From assembly GCA_023412755.1 (NCBI GenBank), contig JAEZCB010000267.1, positions 1 through 5,339 on the forward strand: a DNA stretch of 5,339 nt, in the 5' to 3' direction. Shown here piece by piece: positions 1 to 5,339 of the stretch. The translations under genes and the position numbers were made by a program. Each line of letters opens with the position of its first letter. Positions within the stretch are counted from its first letter, which is position 1. The notes below the pieces were generated by a model, which was not told the DNA's origin, did no database searches, and saw nothing but the letters and a program-made list of their open reading frames with translations. Source of the DNA: Bacteroidota bacterium. GTDB lineage: Bacteria > Bacteroidota > Bacteroidia > Flavobacteriales_F > PHOS-HE28.

Positions 1-369
1 CTTCCTCACTTCCGCGCCACAAAGCTCCCCCATCCTCCCACAGAAACGCTCGTACAGCGGTATCGCCTCCTCCGGCCGGGCCGCGGCGATGTAGCTGGGG
101 CGGTTCCCTTTGGAGCAGTTCGCCAGCAGGGTGAATTGACTAATGACCATTACTTCTCCCTCTGCCTGGACCACATCGATGTCCATGATCCCCTGCTCAT
201 TGGGGAACAGACGCATGCGGGCGATCTTGCCGCTTATCCATTCCACATCCTGCTCAAGGTCCCCGGTTTCGATGCCAAGCAGAATGAGCAGACCATGGCC
301 AATGGACGCATGTTCCTTTCCTGCGATGAGAACACGTGCTTCCGCCACCCGTTGCACCACGGCGCGCAT
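1..369 (-). CDS. dtd: D-aminoacyl-tRNA deacylase, C-terminus cut by window edge
   Basis: This cytoplasmic enzyme hydrolyses D-amino acids (and, as known for the family, glycine mischarged on tRNA-Ala) from tRNA, which protects translation. The start codon is the ATG at 367-369. The first residues read MRAVVQRVAEARV, the standard N-terminus of the family. Reading on gives the core KIARMRLFPNEQG and then the hallmark catalytic motif SQFTL at residues 77-81, followed by the conserved segment NCSKGNRPSY. The reading frame is open to base 1, giving 123 of the usual roughly 150 residues. The second hallmark, the NxGPxT motif near the C-terminus, would lie off the left edge. The start is one base after the stop of the upstream phosphatase gene (TGA-G-ATG on the minus strand). 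This suggests translational coupling in an operon with rsgA. The only purine-rich stretch (AAGGAA) lies too far upstream to be a normal ribosome binding site. Identity is very secure. Confidence 0.96.
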   Translation of the reverse strand, partial: MRAVVQRVAEARVLIAGKEHASIGHGLLILLGIETGDLEQDVEWISGKIARMRLFPNEQGIMDIDVVQAEGEVMVISQFTLLANCSKGNRPSYIAAARPEEAIPLYERFCGRMGELCGAEVRK

Positions 370-370
370 C

Positions 371-1192
371 TCAATAGGAATGTTCCTTAACGAATTCCTT
401 CACATTCTTCAGCTTATCGGAAGCTTCGCCGCGGCCATGGATCACCTCCCGGTATGTTCCATAAATGGGGTTGGGCAATAGAATGAAGTACTGGCTCAAG
501 CTGTCCGCCCAGTTATCCACGAGCACCTTGCCATGTTCGTCGGACCTGTCTTTGAACACCTCGGCCATATCCCTCAATTGATCGCCCACCACCAGCACCA
601 CCTGATGGGTCTCCATCACCCGTGCGCGCCTTGCTGTCTTGTCGCTGATTTCATTCATGAGCATCAGGTGCTCTTCATCTGCGAATGGGAATCCTTGAGC
701 CTCCAGGTTACGCAGGGTGGCGGGGCCTTCATCCAGCTGCCTGTTGGTGATATAGAATACCTCACAGCCCAGTTCCGCGGCATGCATCAGGAACTCCACG
801 GAACCAGGTAATGCTTTCGCTTCGGCCCTGGCGGTCCAATCCTTCCACGTTGCGGGCGTGTATACCTGCGAAGTGTTGAGCAAATGCATCTCATAAGGCG
901 AGTTGTCCAGTACCGTTTCATCCACATCCACGATCACCGCTGCAGGCCTGCCATCCCTTTCGAGGAGGTTCTCTTCCAGCCTTATCCGGGCCAGTTCATA
1001 CCCCTGCTGAAAAAGCCGGTGGGCCTCAGCGGATGCATACTGCCACAAGATGGCATCCGTGCCATGGAGTGAAAGCTCCGCCACCGGATCCATAAGGATC
1101 GGTGGCGATGGCGGATGAGGGATGTCCGCGGCCGGCCGGCTGCTGCCACAGGCCACCAGGAAAAAGATCGGGTAATAGAGGCTTGTTCTCAT
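371..1192 (-). CDS. e(P4)-type lipoprotein acid phosphatase / 5'-nucleotidase (HAD class C)
   Basis: A 273-residue HAD-superfamily phosphatase predicted to be anchored in the envelope. The N-terminus MRTSLYYPIFFLVAC is a lipoprotein signal with lipobox LVAC, so Cys15 would be lipidated. A proline-rich linker (residues 20-37) follows. Motif I is DVDETVLDN (89-97), where Asp89 and Asp91 are the expected nucleophile and acid. Motif II is YITNR with Thr149. Lys185 in DKTARR is the likely motif III lysine. Motif IV is GDQLRDM, with Asp204 and Asp208. The e(P4)-like segments LWQYASAE (49-56), TWKDW (115-119), ALPGSVEF (127-134) and NPIYGTY (241-247) are also present. Known members hydrolyse phosphomonoesters, including NMN and nucleoside 5'-monophosphates; the substrate here is not determined. 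It begins 8 bp after rsgA and ends 1 bp before dtd, so it is the middle gene of the operon. No acidic residues follow the Cys, so surface export by the known Bacteroidota signal is not evident. Family assignment is strong, exact substrate unknown. Confidence 0.92.
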   Translation of the reverse strand: MRTSLYYPIFFLVACGSSRPAADIPHPPSPPILMDPVAELSLHGTDAILWQYASAEAHRLFQQGYELARIRLEENLLERDGRPAAVIVDVDETVLDNSPYEMHLLNTSQVYTPATWKDWTARAEAKALPGSVEFLMHAAELGCEVFYITNRQLDEGPATLRNLEAQGFPFADEEHLMLMNEISDKTARRARVMETHQVVLVVGDQLRDMAEVFKDRSDEHGKVLVDNWADSLSQYFILLPNPIYGTYREVIHGRGEASDKLKNVKEFVKEHSY

Positions 1193-1200
1193 ATGTTGTG

Positions 1201-2181
1201 CTATGGATCCGTACGGTACGAATGTTCCTCATCCACGCCATTCACCATATCCAGATAACTATGGTATCGGCTTCCAGCAATGGCACCCTCCTCCACCGCG
1301 GCACGCACCGCGCAGCCCGGCTCATTCATATGCATGCAATTGTGGAAGCGGCACCCTCCTTTCACCTTGAAGATCTCAGGGAACTGATCGCCGATGTGCT
1401 CCGGGCGCATGTCCACAAGTCCGAACCCTTTGATCCCGGGCGTGTCGATGATGAATGTGGGCGAAGGATGATCGGCCGGCCCCGGCCAGGATGAGGTGTC
1501 CAGCTCATACATCTCGGCATAGGTGGTGGTGTGCTGCCCTTTTTCACTGGCCTCGCTCACCTCCATGGTATGCAGATCCAATTCCGGTTGAATGGCGTTG
1601 ATCAATGTGCTCTTGCCAACGCCACTATGTCCTGTCAACAGCGAGACCTTGCCGCGAAGCAGCTCTCTGACCTGTTCCACGCCGGTGCCGGTGGCCGAGG
1701 AAGTGATGATGGTGCGATACCCCGCCTGCTCATACACATCCTGGAATTCCGCAAGGAGATCCAATTCTTTTTCACCCCGCAGATCATCGATCTTGTTGAA
1801 GAGTATGACCACAGGAACTTCGTACGCCTCCGCGGTCACCAGGCAACGGTCTGTGAAACCAAAGCTGGTGCGTGGCCTTGCTACAGTGACCATGAGCAGC
1901 ATCTGGTCCATGTTGGCAGCGATCACGTGCTTGTGGTGTGACAGGTTCACGCTGCGCCGCACCAGGTAGTTCTTACGGTCGTGCAGGTCGGTGATCGCTC
2001 CGGGAGAATCTTCATCCACCTGCGGATCATACTCCACATGATCGCCCACTGATACCGGATTGGTGCTCTTCCAACCTTTTATCCGCAACTTACCCTTGGC
2101 CACACATTCATGCGTACGGCCATCCTCGCCACGTACCACGTAACGGCTACCCGTACTCTTCATCACGATCCCTCTGGCCAT
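1201..2181 (-). CDS. rsgA: Ribosome small-subunit-dependent GTPase A (circularly permuted)
   Basis: RsgA (YjeQ) is a cytoplasmic GTPase that binds the maturing 30S subunit and promotes late assembly steps. The chosen start, ATG at 2179-2181, gives 326 residues beginning MARGIVMKSTGSRYVV, which fits the OB-fold opening seen in the family (M-x-G-x-V-x-K-S-T-G). An in-frame ATG at 2221-2223 would add 14 residues without family resemblance, and another at 2161-2163 would be shorter. In numbering from 2223, the permuted GTPase order is visible: G4 NKID (143-146), G5 SSA (175-177), G1 GHSGVGKST (198-206), G2 GQHTTT (229-234) and G3 DTPG (260-263). A zinc-binding motif C-x4-C-x-H-x5-C follows (Cys291, Cys296, His298, Cys304). 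All key residues are intact. It is the first gene of a minus-strand operon with the lipoprotein phosphatase and dtd, and is divergent from gldA. No Shine-Dalgarno sequence is seen before any of the candidate starts. Confidence 0.96.
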   Translation of the reverse strand: MARGIVMKSTGSRYVVRGEDGRTHECVAKGKLRIKGWKSTNPVSVGDHVEYDPQVDEDSPGAITDLHDRKNYLVRRSVNLSHHKHVIAANMDQMLLMVTVARPRTSFGFTDRCLVTAEAYEVPVVILFNKIDDLRGEKELDLLAEFQDVYEQAGYRTIITSSATGTGVEQVRELLRGKVSLLTGHSGVGKSTLINAIQPELDLHTMEVSEASEKGQHTTTYAEMYELDTSSWPGPADHPSPTFIIDTPGIKGFGLVDMRPEHIGDQFPEIFKVKGGCRFHNCMHMNEPGCAVRAAVEEGAIAGSRYHSYLDMVNGVDEEHSYRTDP

Positions 2182-2195
2182 ATGCAGTGTGTGTA

Positions 2196-2203
2196 CAAAG
2201 ATG
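2196..2203 (-). promoter_or_regulatory. Candidate -7 box for the rsgA operon
   Basis: On the minus strand this reads CATCTTTG, matching the Bacteroidota -7 consensus TAnnTTTG at five of six fixed positions. No convincing TTG lies at the expected -33 distance. If used, transcription would begin around 2189-2191. That leaves a leader of about 8-10 bases before the ATG at 2181 and excludes the upstream ATG at 2223. Weak on its own. Confidence 0.25.
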
Positions 2204-2211
2204 CGCCCCCC

Positions 2212-2247
2212 GGCCGGTTCCATGCCGCACCGATACCTTTACCGGCC
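2212..2247. repeat. 7-bp inverted repeat in the divergent promoter region
   Basis: The left arm GGCCGGT (2212-2218) and right arm ACCGGCC (2241-2247) are perfect inverted complements separated by 22 bases. The right arm abuts the candidate gldA -7 box, so it could be an operator. Both arms are GC-only apart from one base in a GC-rich genome, so a chance match is quite possible. Confidence 0.3.
2234..2241 (+). promoter_or_regulatory. Candidate -7 box for gldA
   Basis: TACCTTTA matches TAnnTTTG at five of six fixed positions and lies about 40 bases before the gldA ATG, a normal leader length. No clear TTG is present at the -33 distance. Low confidence. Confidence 0.25.
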
Positions 2248-2280
2248 AATACGCGTTCGCTCTTAAAGCCGATCAGCACA

Positions 2281-3198
2281 ATGTCCATCACGGTCAGGAA
2301 CATCACCAAGCTTTATGGCCAGCAGAAGGCACTGGATGATGTTTCATTTGATATTGGCTCCGGCGAAGTGGTGGGCTTCCTCGGACCGAATGGTGCGGGA
2401 AAGAGCACCATGATGAAGATCCTCACCTGCTTCATCCCACCAACCGCCGGCACCGCTACCGTGGCGGGTTTGGACACCTACTCACACAGCCTGGATGTGC
2501 GGCGGAACGTGGGCTATCTGCCGGAGCATAACCCGCTGTACCTCGACTTGTATGTGAAGGAGTATCTGCATTTCGTGGCTGGGATCCATGGTTTGAAGGA
2601 CCGTACAAAGCGGGTAAGGGAAATGGTTGAAATGGTAGGACTGGGACGTGAGCAACAGAAGCGGATCGGCGCCTTGAGCAAGGGCTACCGGCAACGTGTG
2701 GGACTGGCACAGGCCATGATCCATGATCCGAAGGTGTTGATCCTGGATGAACCTACCAGTGGCCTCGACCCGAATCAGCTTGTGGAGATCCGTGGCTTGA
2801 TCAAGCGTATCGGTTCTGAAAAGACCGTGATGTTGAGCACCCACATCATGCAGGAAGTGGAGGCGATCTGCGACCGAGTGATCATCATAGATCGCGGCAG
2901 GCTGGTGGCGGACGACAAGGCCGTTTCCCTGCGTAGTGGCCGCCAGGAACACATCATGCTGGAGGTGGAATTCGACCGCGATGTGCAGGCCAACGACCTG
3001 TTATCCATACCAGGCATCCTACAGGTACAACGCAAGGCCGGCAATACCTGGCTCCTGTTGCATGCAAGGGAGATCGATGTACGGCCCGAGGTGTTCAAAT
3101 TCGCCGTGGGCAACGGCCTGCAGGTGTTGGGCCTACAGCGCAATGAGCGCGGGCTGGAAGAGGTCTTCAAAGAGCTTACCCGCGAGAAGGGAGGCTGA
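2281..3198 (+). CDS. gldA: GldA-like ABC transporter ATP-binding protein
   Basis: A 305-residue ABC ATPase resembling GldA, which together with membrane proteins GldF and GldG is needed for gliding in Flavobacterium; homologues also occur in non-gliders. The reading frame is open from 2110, but family similarity starts at the ATG at 2281 (MSITVRNITKLYG), and the upstream part overlaps rsgA. In this numbering: Walker A GPNGAGKST (35-43), Q-loop region GYLPEHNPLY (78-87) where Glu82 stands in place of the usual Gln, signature LSKGYRQRV (132-140), Walker B with D-loop LILDEPTSGLD (153-163), and switch His188 in STHIMQEVE. The C-terminal part from about 215 looks like the small accessory domain common after such ATPases (DUF4162-like), ending in the typical GLEEVFKELT. 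All ATPase motifs are intact. No permease gene follows; the next gene is convergent 6 bp away. A different ABC-2 exporter role is the main alternative to the GldA assignment. Confidence 0.85.
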   Translation: MSITVRNITKLYGQQKALDDVSFDIGSGEVVGFLGPNGAGKSTMMKILTCFIPPTAGTATVAGLDTYSHSLDVRRNVGYLPEHNPLYLDLYVKEYLHFVAGIHGLKDRTKRVREMVEMVGLGREQQKRIGALSKGYRQRVGLAQAMIHDPKVLILDEPTSGLDPNQLVEIRGLIKRIGSEKTVMLSTHIMQEVEAICDRVIIIDRGRLVADDKAVSLRSGRQEHIMLEVEFDRDVQANDLLSIPGILQVQRKAGNTWLLLHAREIDVRPEVFKFAVGNGLQVLGLQRNERGLEEVFKELTREKGG

Positions 3199-3204
3199 GC
3201 CGAT

Positions 3205-3798
3205 CTACAGTTTGTACACCAGACCGAGACTGAGGATCGAGATGCCATAACCCACCTCGCCCTGCGCCCCGAAATTCGGCGTGAAGTAGTAGCGCGCACC
3301 CAGGAAACCGGTGAGGCCTAGCGAGCTGCCCTTGAGCCGGTAAGCCGGATCAAACCCTACGGGATAGCGTGTATTGTCCACCCACTTCACACTGTTGTAG
3401 CTCAACATCAATCCTCCGTAGGTATCCAGCGCATCCAGGCCATGCCAGTCATTGTAGTGGTATGCACCGCGCGCACCTATGATCAGGTAGGTCCAGCGCC
3501 AATCATATTCGAAACTGGGCCCCCACCAGGCATAGCGGCTGCGGTAGCTCAGTGACTTATAGCCAAGGAATCCGCCTAGCCCGAGCACGCCAGGCCCAAG
3601 TTGTTTGAAACCATGCTCATAGTAAAGGCCCAACGCCGGGGTCTGGCTGGTATAACTGGCATAGGCACCATAATGGCCACCTATCCCTAAACCCAGGCCA
3701 ATGACATTATCCCCTTCTTCGAAAGCCTGGGACATGAGTGGCTGGAAAGGGATCAAGGCAAGAGCAAGCAACGGAAGTGTACGCAACAGATCTTTCAT
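3205..3798 (-). CDS. Small secreted outer-membrane beta-barrel protein, function unknown
   Basis: A 197-residue protein from the ATG at 3796-3798. The N-terminus MKDLLRTLPLLALALIPF is a signal peptide, with likely cleavage after MSQA (about residue 25). The mature part is rich in Gly, Tyr and Trp with alternating hydrophobic stretches: GLGLGIGG (34-41), ALGLYYEHG (55-63), LGLGGFLGY (72-80), WTYLIIGARGAYHY (102-115), GGLMLSYNS (128-136), GLTGFLGARYYF (161-172) and ILSLGLVYKL (188-197). That pattern suits roughly eight strands of a small outer-membrane barrel of OmpA/OmpW size. No enzymatic motif or OmpA peptidoglycan domain is visible. An in-frame ATG at 3817-3819 would add seven residues (MKNNTPV); I prefer 3798 because a promoter-like box sits just upstream of the longer start. 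It converges with gldA and diverges from metK. It could equally be an orphan porin-like or structural protein; I cannot name it. Confidence 0.82.
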   Translation of the reverse strand: MKDLLRTLPLLALALIPFQPLMSQAFEEGDNVIGLGLGIGGHYGAYASYTSQTPALGLYYEHGFKQLGPGVLGLGGFLGYKSLSYRSRYAWWGPSFEYDWRWTYLIIGARGAYHYNDWHGLDALDTYGGLMLSYNSVKWVDNTRYPVGFDPAYRLKGSSLGLTGFLGARYYFTPNFGAQGEVGYGISILSLGLVYKL

Positions 3799-3821
3799 GA
3801 CCGGTGTGTTGTTCTTCATTC

Positions 3822-3855
3822 GAAATATAGTAAAGCCAGTTGTGCGGGGAACAAA
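3822..3855 (-). promoter_or_regulatory. Candidate promoter for the barrel-protein gene
   Basis: On the minus strand TTTG (3852-3855) is followed, after 22 bases, by TATATTTC (3822-3829), which matches TAnnTTTG at five of six fixed positions. The spacing is slightly long. This is the most AT-rich stretch nearby. Transcription would start next to the ATG at 3819, which favours translation from the ATG at 3798. Confidence 0.4.
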
Positions 3856-3920
3856 GGTCCGCCAGCGAACTGCTATTACTGCGCCTAGCACGTGCCGTGA
3901 TCCCAACATGCCACTGTGGG

Positions 3921-3952
3921 TTGTGTGATATGGACCGGAACTCGTTCTTTTG
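3921..3952 (+). promoter_or_regulatory. Candidate metK promoter
   Basis: TTG (3921-3923), 21 bases, then TTCTTTTG (3945-3952), which matches the Bacteroidota -7 consensus TAnnTTTG at five of six fixed positions. Expected transcription start is near 3957-3959, giving a leader of about 15 bases to the metK ATG. The alternative TTG start at 3950 would lie inside the -7 box, which supports the ATG at 3974. Confidence 0.45.
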
Positions 3953-3973
3953 CGGCCTCCATTTCAAACCTAC

Positions 3974-5233
3974 ATGCCCTACCTCTTCACCTCGGAATCC
4001 GTTAGCGAAGGACATCCTGACAAGGTGGCCGACCAGATAAGCGATGCATTGATCGACCATTTCCTCGCGTTCGACCCACAAAGCAAAGTGGCATGCGAAA
4101 CCCTGGTGACCACCGGCCAGGTGGTATTGGCCGGGGAAGTGACCAGCTCCGCTTACCTGGATGTGCAGGAGATCGCCCGGCAGGTGATCAAAAAGATCGG
4201 TTACACCAAGAGCGAGTACATGTTCGAGGCCCACAGCTGTGGTGTGCTCAGTGCCATCCATGAACAAAGCCCGGACATCCTTCGCGGCGTACAAAGGGTG
4301 AAGCCGGAGGAACAAGGCGCCGGTGACCAGGGCATGATGTTCGGCTACGCCTGCCGCGATACCGACAACTACATGCCACTTCCGCTGGAGATCGCACACC
4401 TCATGCTGCAAGAGCTCGCCGCCATTCGCCGGGAGAAGAATTCCAAAATGCCCTATCTGCGCCCTGATGCGAAGAGCCAGGTGACCATCGAATATGGAGA
4501 TGACCAAAAGCCGATCCGCATAGACGCCATCGTGCTCAGCACCCAGCATGATGATTTCGGTGCTGAAAAGACCATGCTTTCGCAGATCCGCAAGGATGTC
4601 ATCGAGATCCTCATTCCCCGGGTGAAGAAGAAGCTGCCCAAGCGGGTACAAGCCCTGTTCGGATCCGATGTGAACTATCATGTGAACCCCACCGGCAAAT
4701 TCGTGATCGGTGGCCCGCACGGCGATACCGGTCTTACGGGCCGGAAGATCATTGTGGATACGTACGGTGGCAAGGGCGCACATGGTGGCGGCGCATTCAG
4801 CGGAAAAGATCCAAGCAAGGTGGACCGCAGTGCAGCCTATGCCACCCGCCACGTAGCCAAGAACCTGGTGGCAGCAGGTGTGTGTGATGAAGTGTTGGTG
4901 CAGGTGGCCTACGCCATCGGTGTGGCCGATCCCGTGGGCCTTTACGTGAACACCTACGGAACGGCCAAGGTGAAGCAGAACGACGGAGAGATAGCCGCAA
5001 GGCTCCTTAAAATGCCCGAGTTCAATATGCGGCCGTACCACATTGAAAAGCGCTTCGCCCTGCGCACCCCGATCTATGCGGAGACGGCGGCCTATGGGCA
5101 CATGGGTCGCACGCCGCGCGAGGTGAAAAAGAGCTTCTCCAATGCCGGCCAGAAAAAGGAGGTCACCGTAAAGCTGTTCCCGTGGGAGGAACTGAACGCG
5201 GTGGAAGCGGTTAAGAAGGCCTTCAAGCTTTAG
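3974..5233 (+). CDS. metK: S-adenosylmethionine synthetase (methionine adenosyltransferase)
   Basis: This cytoplasmic enzyme makes S-adenosylmethionine from methionine and ATP, the methyl donor for the cell. The ATG at 3974 gives 419 residues starting MPYLFTSESVSEGHPDK, the standard family N-terminus; the upstream in-frame TTG at 3950 adds eight unrelated residues. Visible motifs are GHPDK (13-17, with catalytic His14 and metal/ATP ligands), the ATP-binding signature GAGDQGMMFGYA (115-126), GGPHGDTGLTGRK (246-258), the P-loop-like signature GGGAFSGKDPSKVDR (271-285) and VQVAYAIGVADP (309-320). It is longer than the roughly 384-residue E. coli enzyme, as is usual in Bacteroidota; extra length lies around residues 150-215. 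All conserved residues I can check are intact. It appears to be a single-gene unit, diverging from the barrel gene and followed directly by a tandem repeat array. No hairpin terminator is evident after the TAG. Confidence 0.98.
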   Translation: MPYLFTSESVSEGHPDKVADQISDALIDHFLAFDPQSKVACETLVTTGQVVLAGEVTSSAYLDVQEIARQVIKKIGYTKSEYMFEAHSCGVLSAIHEQSPDILRGVQRVKPEEQGAGDQGMMFGYACRDTDNYMPLPLEIAHLMLQELAAIRREKNSKMPYLRPDAKSQVTIEYGDDQKPIRIDAIVLSTQHDDFGAEKTMLSQIRKDVIEILIPRVKKKLPKRVQALFGSDVNYHVNPTGKFVIGGPHGDTGLTGRKIIVDTYGGKGAHGGGAFSGKDPSKVDRSAAYATRHVAKNLVAAGVCDEVLVQVAYAIGVADPVGLYVNTYGTAKVKQNDGEIAARLLKMPEFNMRPYHIEKRFALRTPIYAETAAYGHMGRTPREVKKSFSNAGQKKEVTVKLFPWEELNAVEAVKKAFKL

Positions 5234-5239
5234 GGTTGA

Positions 5240-5339
5240 GAGTGCGAGTGGTGAGTGCGAGTCGTGAGGGCGAATCATGAAGTCATGAGTGCGAGTCATG
5301 AGTGCGAGTCGTGAGGGCGAGTCGTGAGGGCGAGTGGTG
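5240..5339. repeat. 13-bp imperfect tandem repeat array, running off the window
   Basis: Starting 7 bases after the metK stop, seven full 13-bp units plus one shortened unit lie head to tail. Consensus is GAGTGCGAGTCGT, with variation mainly at unit positions 4 (T or G), 11 (C or G) and 12 (G or A). Units begin at 5240, 5253, 5266, 5279, 5287, 5300, 5313 and 5326. The unit at 5279-5286 is only 8 bp (GAAGTCAT), as if five central bases were lost. A ninth unit begins at 5339 and the array continues past the edge. The 13-bp period is not a multiple of three, and no start codon in good context precedes it, so it is unlikely to encode a repeat protein. Its function is unknown. Confidence 0.9.

Larger units (their letters stand above)
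2182..2280. promoter_or_regulatory. Divergent intergenic region between rsgA and gldA
   Basis: These 99 bp separate the two divergent starts and must hold the promoters of both transcription units unless these lie inside the genes. Two weak matches to the Bacteroidota -7 box are visible (listed separately), plus a GC-rich inverted repeat. No RNA gene or small ORF stands out. The longer versions of both reading frames (rsgA from 2223, gldA frame open from 2110) run into this region but lack conserved sequence. Confidence 0.6.
3799..3973. promoter_or_regulatory. Divergent intergenic region between the barrel gene and metK
   Basis: These 175 bp hold promoter-like boxes for both flanking genes (listed separately), an 8-bp palindrome GCACGTGC at 3888-3895 of unknown meaning, and no convincing small gene. 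If the metK promoter call is right, its leader is only about 15 bases, which leaves no room for a SAM riboswitch in front of metK. Confidence 0.6.

Noticed and set aside
376..387. Near-palindrome AGGAATGTTCCT before dtd
   Set aside because: Five-base arms with a 2-base centre inside coding sequence; too small to form a stable RNA hairpin and most likely chance.
2182..2223. Longer rsgA start at 2223
   Set aside because: The added 14 residues do not resemble family N-termini, and the candidate promoter would lie inside them. It cannot be fully excluded.
2110..2280. Extended N-terminus of the gldA frame
   Set aside because: The extra 57 residues overlap rsgA, contain no conserved sequence, and the ABC domain begins right after the ATG at 2281.
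3193..3201. Possible hairpin GGCTGAGCC at the gldA stop as a terminator
   Set aside because: Only a 3-bp stem with no T tract after it.
3888..3895. Palindrome GCACGTGC upstream of metK as an operator
   Set aside because: A single 8-bp palindrome without a second copy or other support; easily a chance occurrence.
3950..3973. TTG start for metK at 3950
   Set aside because: The added residues are not part of the MetK family, and the TTG coincides with the likely -7 promoter box.
3707..5299. A 530-codon open frame on the minus strand opposite metK
   Set aside because: It runs through the whole of a certain metK gene, the frame even extends into the tandem repeat, and the protein has low-complexity His-rich composition with no recognisable domain. 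Long antisense frames are common opposite GC-biased genes.
5240..5339. CRISPR array at the right edge
   Set aside because: The 13-bp units are directly adjacent with no spacers and the unit is too short, so this is a plain tandem repeat.

Overview
The window looks like a chromosomal segment of a member of the Bacteroidota, probably a relative of the Flavobacteriales with fairly high GC by eye. The main evidence is a GldA-type gliding-motility ABC ATPase, a Bacteroidota-style RsgA and MetK, an OmpA-sized outer-membrane barrel protein, a lack of Shine-Dalgarno sequences before the starts, and promoter-like boxes that resemble the Bacteroidota form (TTG, about 20 bases, then TAnnTTTG). The species assignment is an inference.

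Layout. Positions 1-2181, minus strand, hold a tight cluster transcribed right to left: rsgA (30S assembly GTPase), then a lipoprotein acid phosphatase of the e(P4)/class C HAD type, then dtd (D-aminoacyl-tRNA deacylase, cut by the left edge). The gaps are only 8 bp and 1 bp, so the three are almost certainly one operon. A 99-bp divergent intergenic region (2182-2280) follows, with weak promoter candidates on both strands and a 7-bp inverted repeat. The plus strand then carries gldA (2281-3198). It converges, with a 6-bp gap, on a minus-strand gene for a small secreted beta-barrel protein (3205-3798). A second divergent region (3799-3973) separates that gene from metK (S-adenosylmethionine synthetase, 3974-5233, plus strand). 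From 5240 to the right edge lies an array of imperfect 13-bp tandem repeats.

How the genes relate. rsgA and dtd both serve translation (ribosome maturation and removal of mischarged D-aminoacyl-tRNAs). The phosphatase between them is an envelope lipoprotein with no obvious functional tie, although its family dephosphorylates nucleotides such as NMN. GldA, the barrel protein and MetK appear to be separate transcription units. No gldF or gldG partner lies beside gldA.

Overall this is mostly ordinary housekeeping DNA. I see no mobile element, CRISPR array, RNA gene or defence system. The features most worth a second look are the 13-bp tandem array after metK and the phosphatase lodged inside the rsgA-dtd operon.
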